DNA of 12,916 nucleotides from Desulfovibrionaceae bacterium (GTDB taxonomy: Bacteria; Desulfobacterota; Desulfovibrionia; Desulfovibrionales; Desulfovibrionaceae). The position numbers and the translations under genes are program-made. This document shows positions 12,483 through 12,916 of this stretch, piece after piece; positions within the stretch are counted from its first letter, which is position 1; every line of letters begins with the position of its first letter. The notes under the pieces were generated by a model. That model was not told the origin of the DNA. It worked only from the letters and a program-made list of their open reading frames with translations, and did not search any database. The stretch covers positions 1 to 12,916 of the forward strand of contig JAUNSE010000028.1 in NCBI GenBank assembly GCA_030539415.1, given 5' to 3'.

Positions 12483-12523
12483 CGGGCTGTCTTCGCTCTG
12501 GCGAAGGCAGCCCGATTATTTTT
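12483..12523 (+). terminator. Strong intrinsic terminator
   Basis: CGGGCTGTCTTCGC (12483-12496) pairs with GCGAAGGCAGCCCG (12501-12514) around the loop TCTG: 14 pairs with one T-G wobble. ATTATTTTT follows. It ends transcription of the permease, 172 bp after its stop codon, or of a structured leader upstream of the next gene. Confidence 0.9.
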
Positions 12524-12715
12524 ACAGATGTCTGCCGCCAGTCCCGGATGCTTCAGTCTGCCGGCAATATGACGGATTCCTGAATGTATCATCCGCCGCT
12601 TCGGCTTGACCGTGCCGCCGTTTTCCTGCACCCTGACTGTGCCTGTGCCTCCCCAGTCCCAGAAACATCCAGATATCCGGCACCGGCGTATGAGACTGCA
12701 GCGAGGATATGACGC

Positions 12716-12916
12716 ATGAGCGAGACATTTGCCAGCGCCGCGGGCCGCAATGTGCGCTTTGCGGGCGATGCGCCCGTGATGAACAGCATTTTTGACCAGT
12801 ACGAGCGCGTTGTCATCAGAAGCCTTGTCACATCGTTCGGGCTTGATTTTCTGATCCAGGACCGTCACGGCGGGGACGTGGACACCATAAACAACGTGCG
12901 GAAGACAGGCGAAGAC
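12716..12916 (+). CDS. Partial gene, unrecognised, runs off the window
   Basis: An open frame of 67 codons starts at an ATG (12716) with GAGG about 9 nt upstream and is still open at the window end. The translation begins MSETFASAAGRNVRFAG, then has a hydrophilic, helix-prone part (MNSIFDQYERVVIRSLVTSF) and GLDFLIQDRHGGDVDTINN before the edge. There is no signal peptide or membrane segment at the start. I do not recognise the family. The HGGDVDTINNVR string gives a faint impression of proteins seen in mobile or phage-related regions, but I cannot support that. It starts about 190 bp after the terminator, so it is a separate transcription unit or attenuated by it. Confidence 0.6.
   Translation, partial: MSETFASAAGRNVRFAGDAPVMNSIFDQYERVVIRSLVTSFGLDFLIQDRHGGDVDTINNVRKTGED

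Larger units (their letters stand above)
12312..12715. other. Non-coding stretch after the permease
   Basis: This is about 400 bp without a convincing gene. The first half (12336-12523) is nearly all inverted repeats and ends in an intrinsic terminator, both listed separately. The second half (12524-12715) shows no clear structure. I find no strong promoter for the downstream gene, only its ribosome binding site (GAGG near 12703). Confidence 0.7.

Noticed and set aside
12336..12523. CRISPR array or integron attC site
   Set aside because: The units are inverted, not direct, repeats of different sequence, with no spacers, and no integrase or cas gene is in view.
12332..12868. 178-codon minus-strand frame across the region after the permease
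   Set aside because: It runs through the hairpin chain and the terminator and has no family features. The plus-strand start at 12716 has a better ribosome binding site.

Overview
The window is GC-rich, densely coded bacterial chromosome. The most likely source is a Desulfovibrionaceae-type (deltaproteobacterial, Desulfobacterota) genome. The reasons are the ligA-dapB pair, a precorrin-2 dehydrogenase / HemX-CcsA-like / hemA cluster of the kind I associate with Desulfovibrio, and a LigA active-site variant (CDPKMDG) that I remember from that group. Genus and species cannot be fixed from the sequence alone.

Layout. Positions 1-3174 (+): ligA (NAD-dependent DNA ligase), then dapB (lysine/diaminopimelate pathway) with its own promoter. 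Positions 9216-3321 (-): a tightly packed block reading precorrin-2 dehydrogenase, HemX/CcsA-like membrane protein, hemA (glutamyl-tRNA reductase), a 110-residue unknown protein, a polytopic membrane protein, and tilS (tRNA-Ile lysidine synthetase). Most junctions overlap or nearly touch: 4-bp ATGA overlaps at 8506-8509 and 4442-4445, 2 bp before hemA, and a 19-bp overlap after it. The one real gap (5768-5877) holds a 16-bp-stem hairpin that probably ends or attenuates the tetrapyrrole part. Positions 9217-9938 form a long non-coding divergent region with a strongly AT-rich patch and several inverted repeats. Positions 9939-12311 (+): a divergent Crp/Fnr-family regulator and an IT-superfamily (SLC13/DASS-like) permease, probably a regulator-transporter pair. 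Positions 12312-12715: a non-coding stretch whose first half is an almost gapless row of inverted repeats ending in a clear intrinsic terminator. Positions 12716-12916: the start of an unrecognised gene that runs off the window.

How the genes work together. The minus-strand block joins the first committed step of C5-pathway tetrapyrrole synthesis (HemA) to a branch enzyme that makes sirohydrochlorin from precorrin-2, the route to siroheme and, in sulfate reducers, to haem. A membrane protein of the family that controls HemA level or assembles cytochrome c lies between them. HemA carries a tail of roughly 75 residues with three Cys-Pro dipeptides that resemble haem regulatory motifs. The regulator-permease pair looks like an inducible uptake module: a 15-bp palindrome lies between the genes, about 41 bp upstream of a predicted start site for the permease.

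Most of the window is ordinary housekeeping. The parts worth a second look are the HemA tail, the structured region after the permease, and the regulator with its unusual recognition helix and candidate operators.
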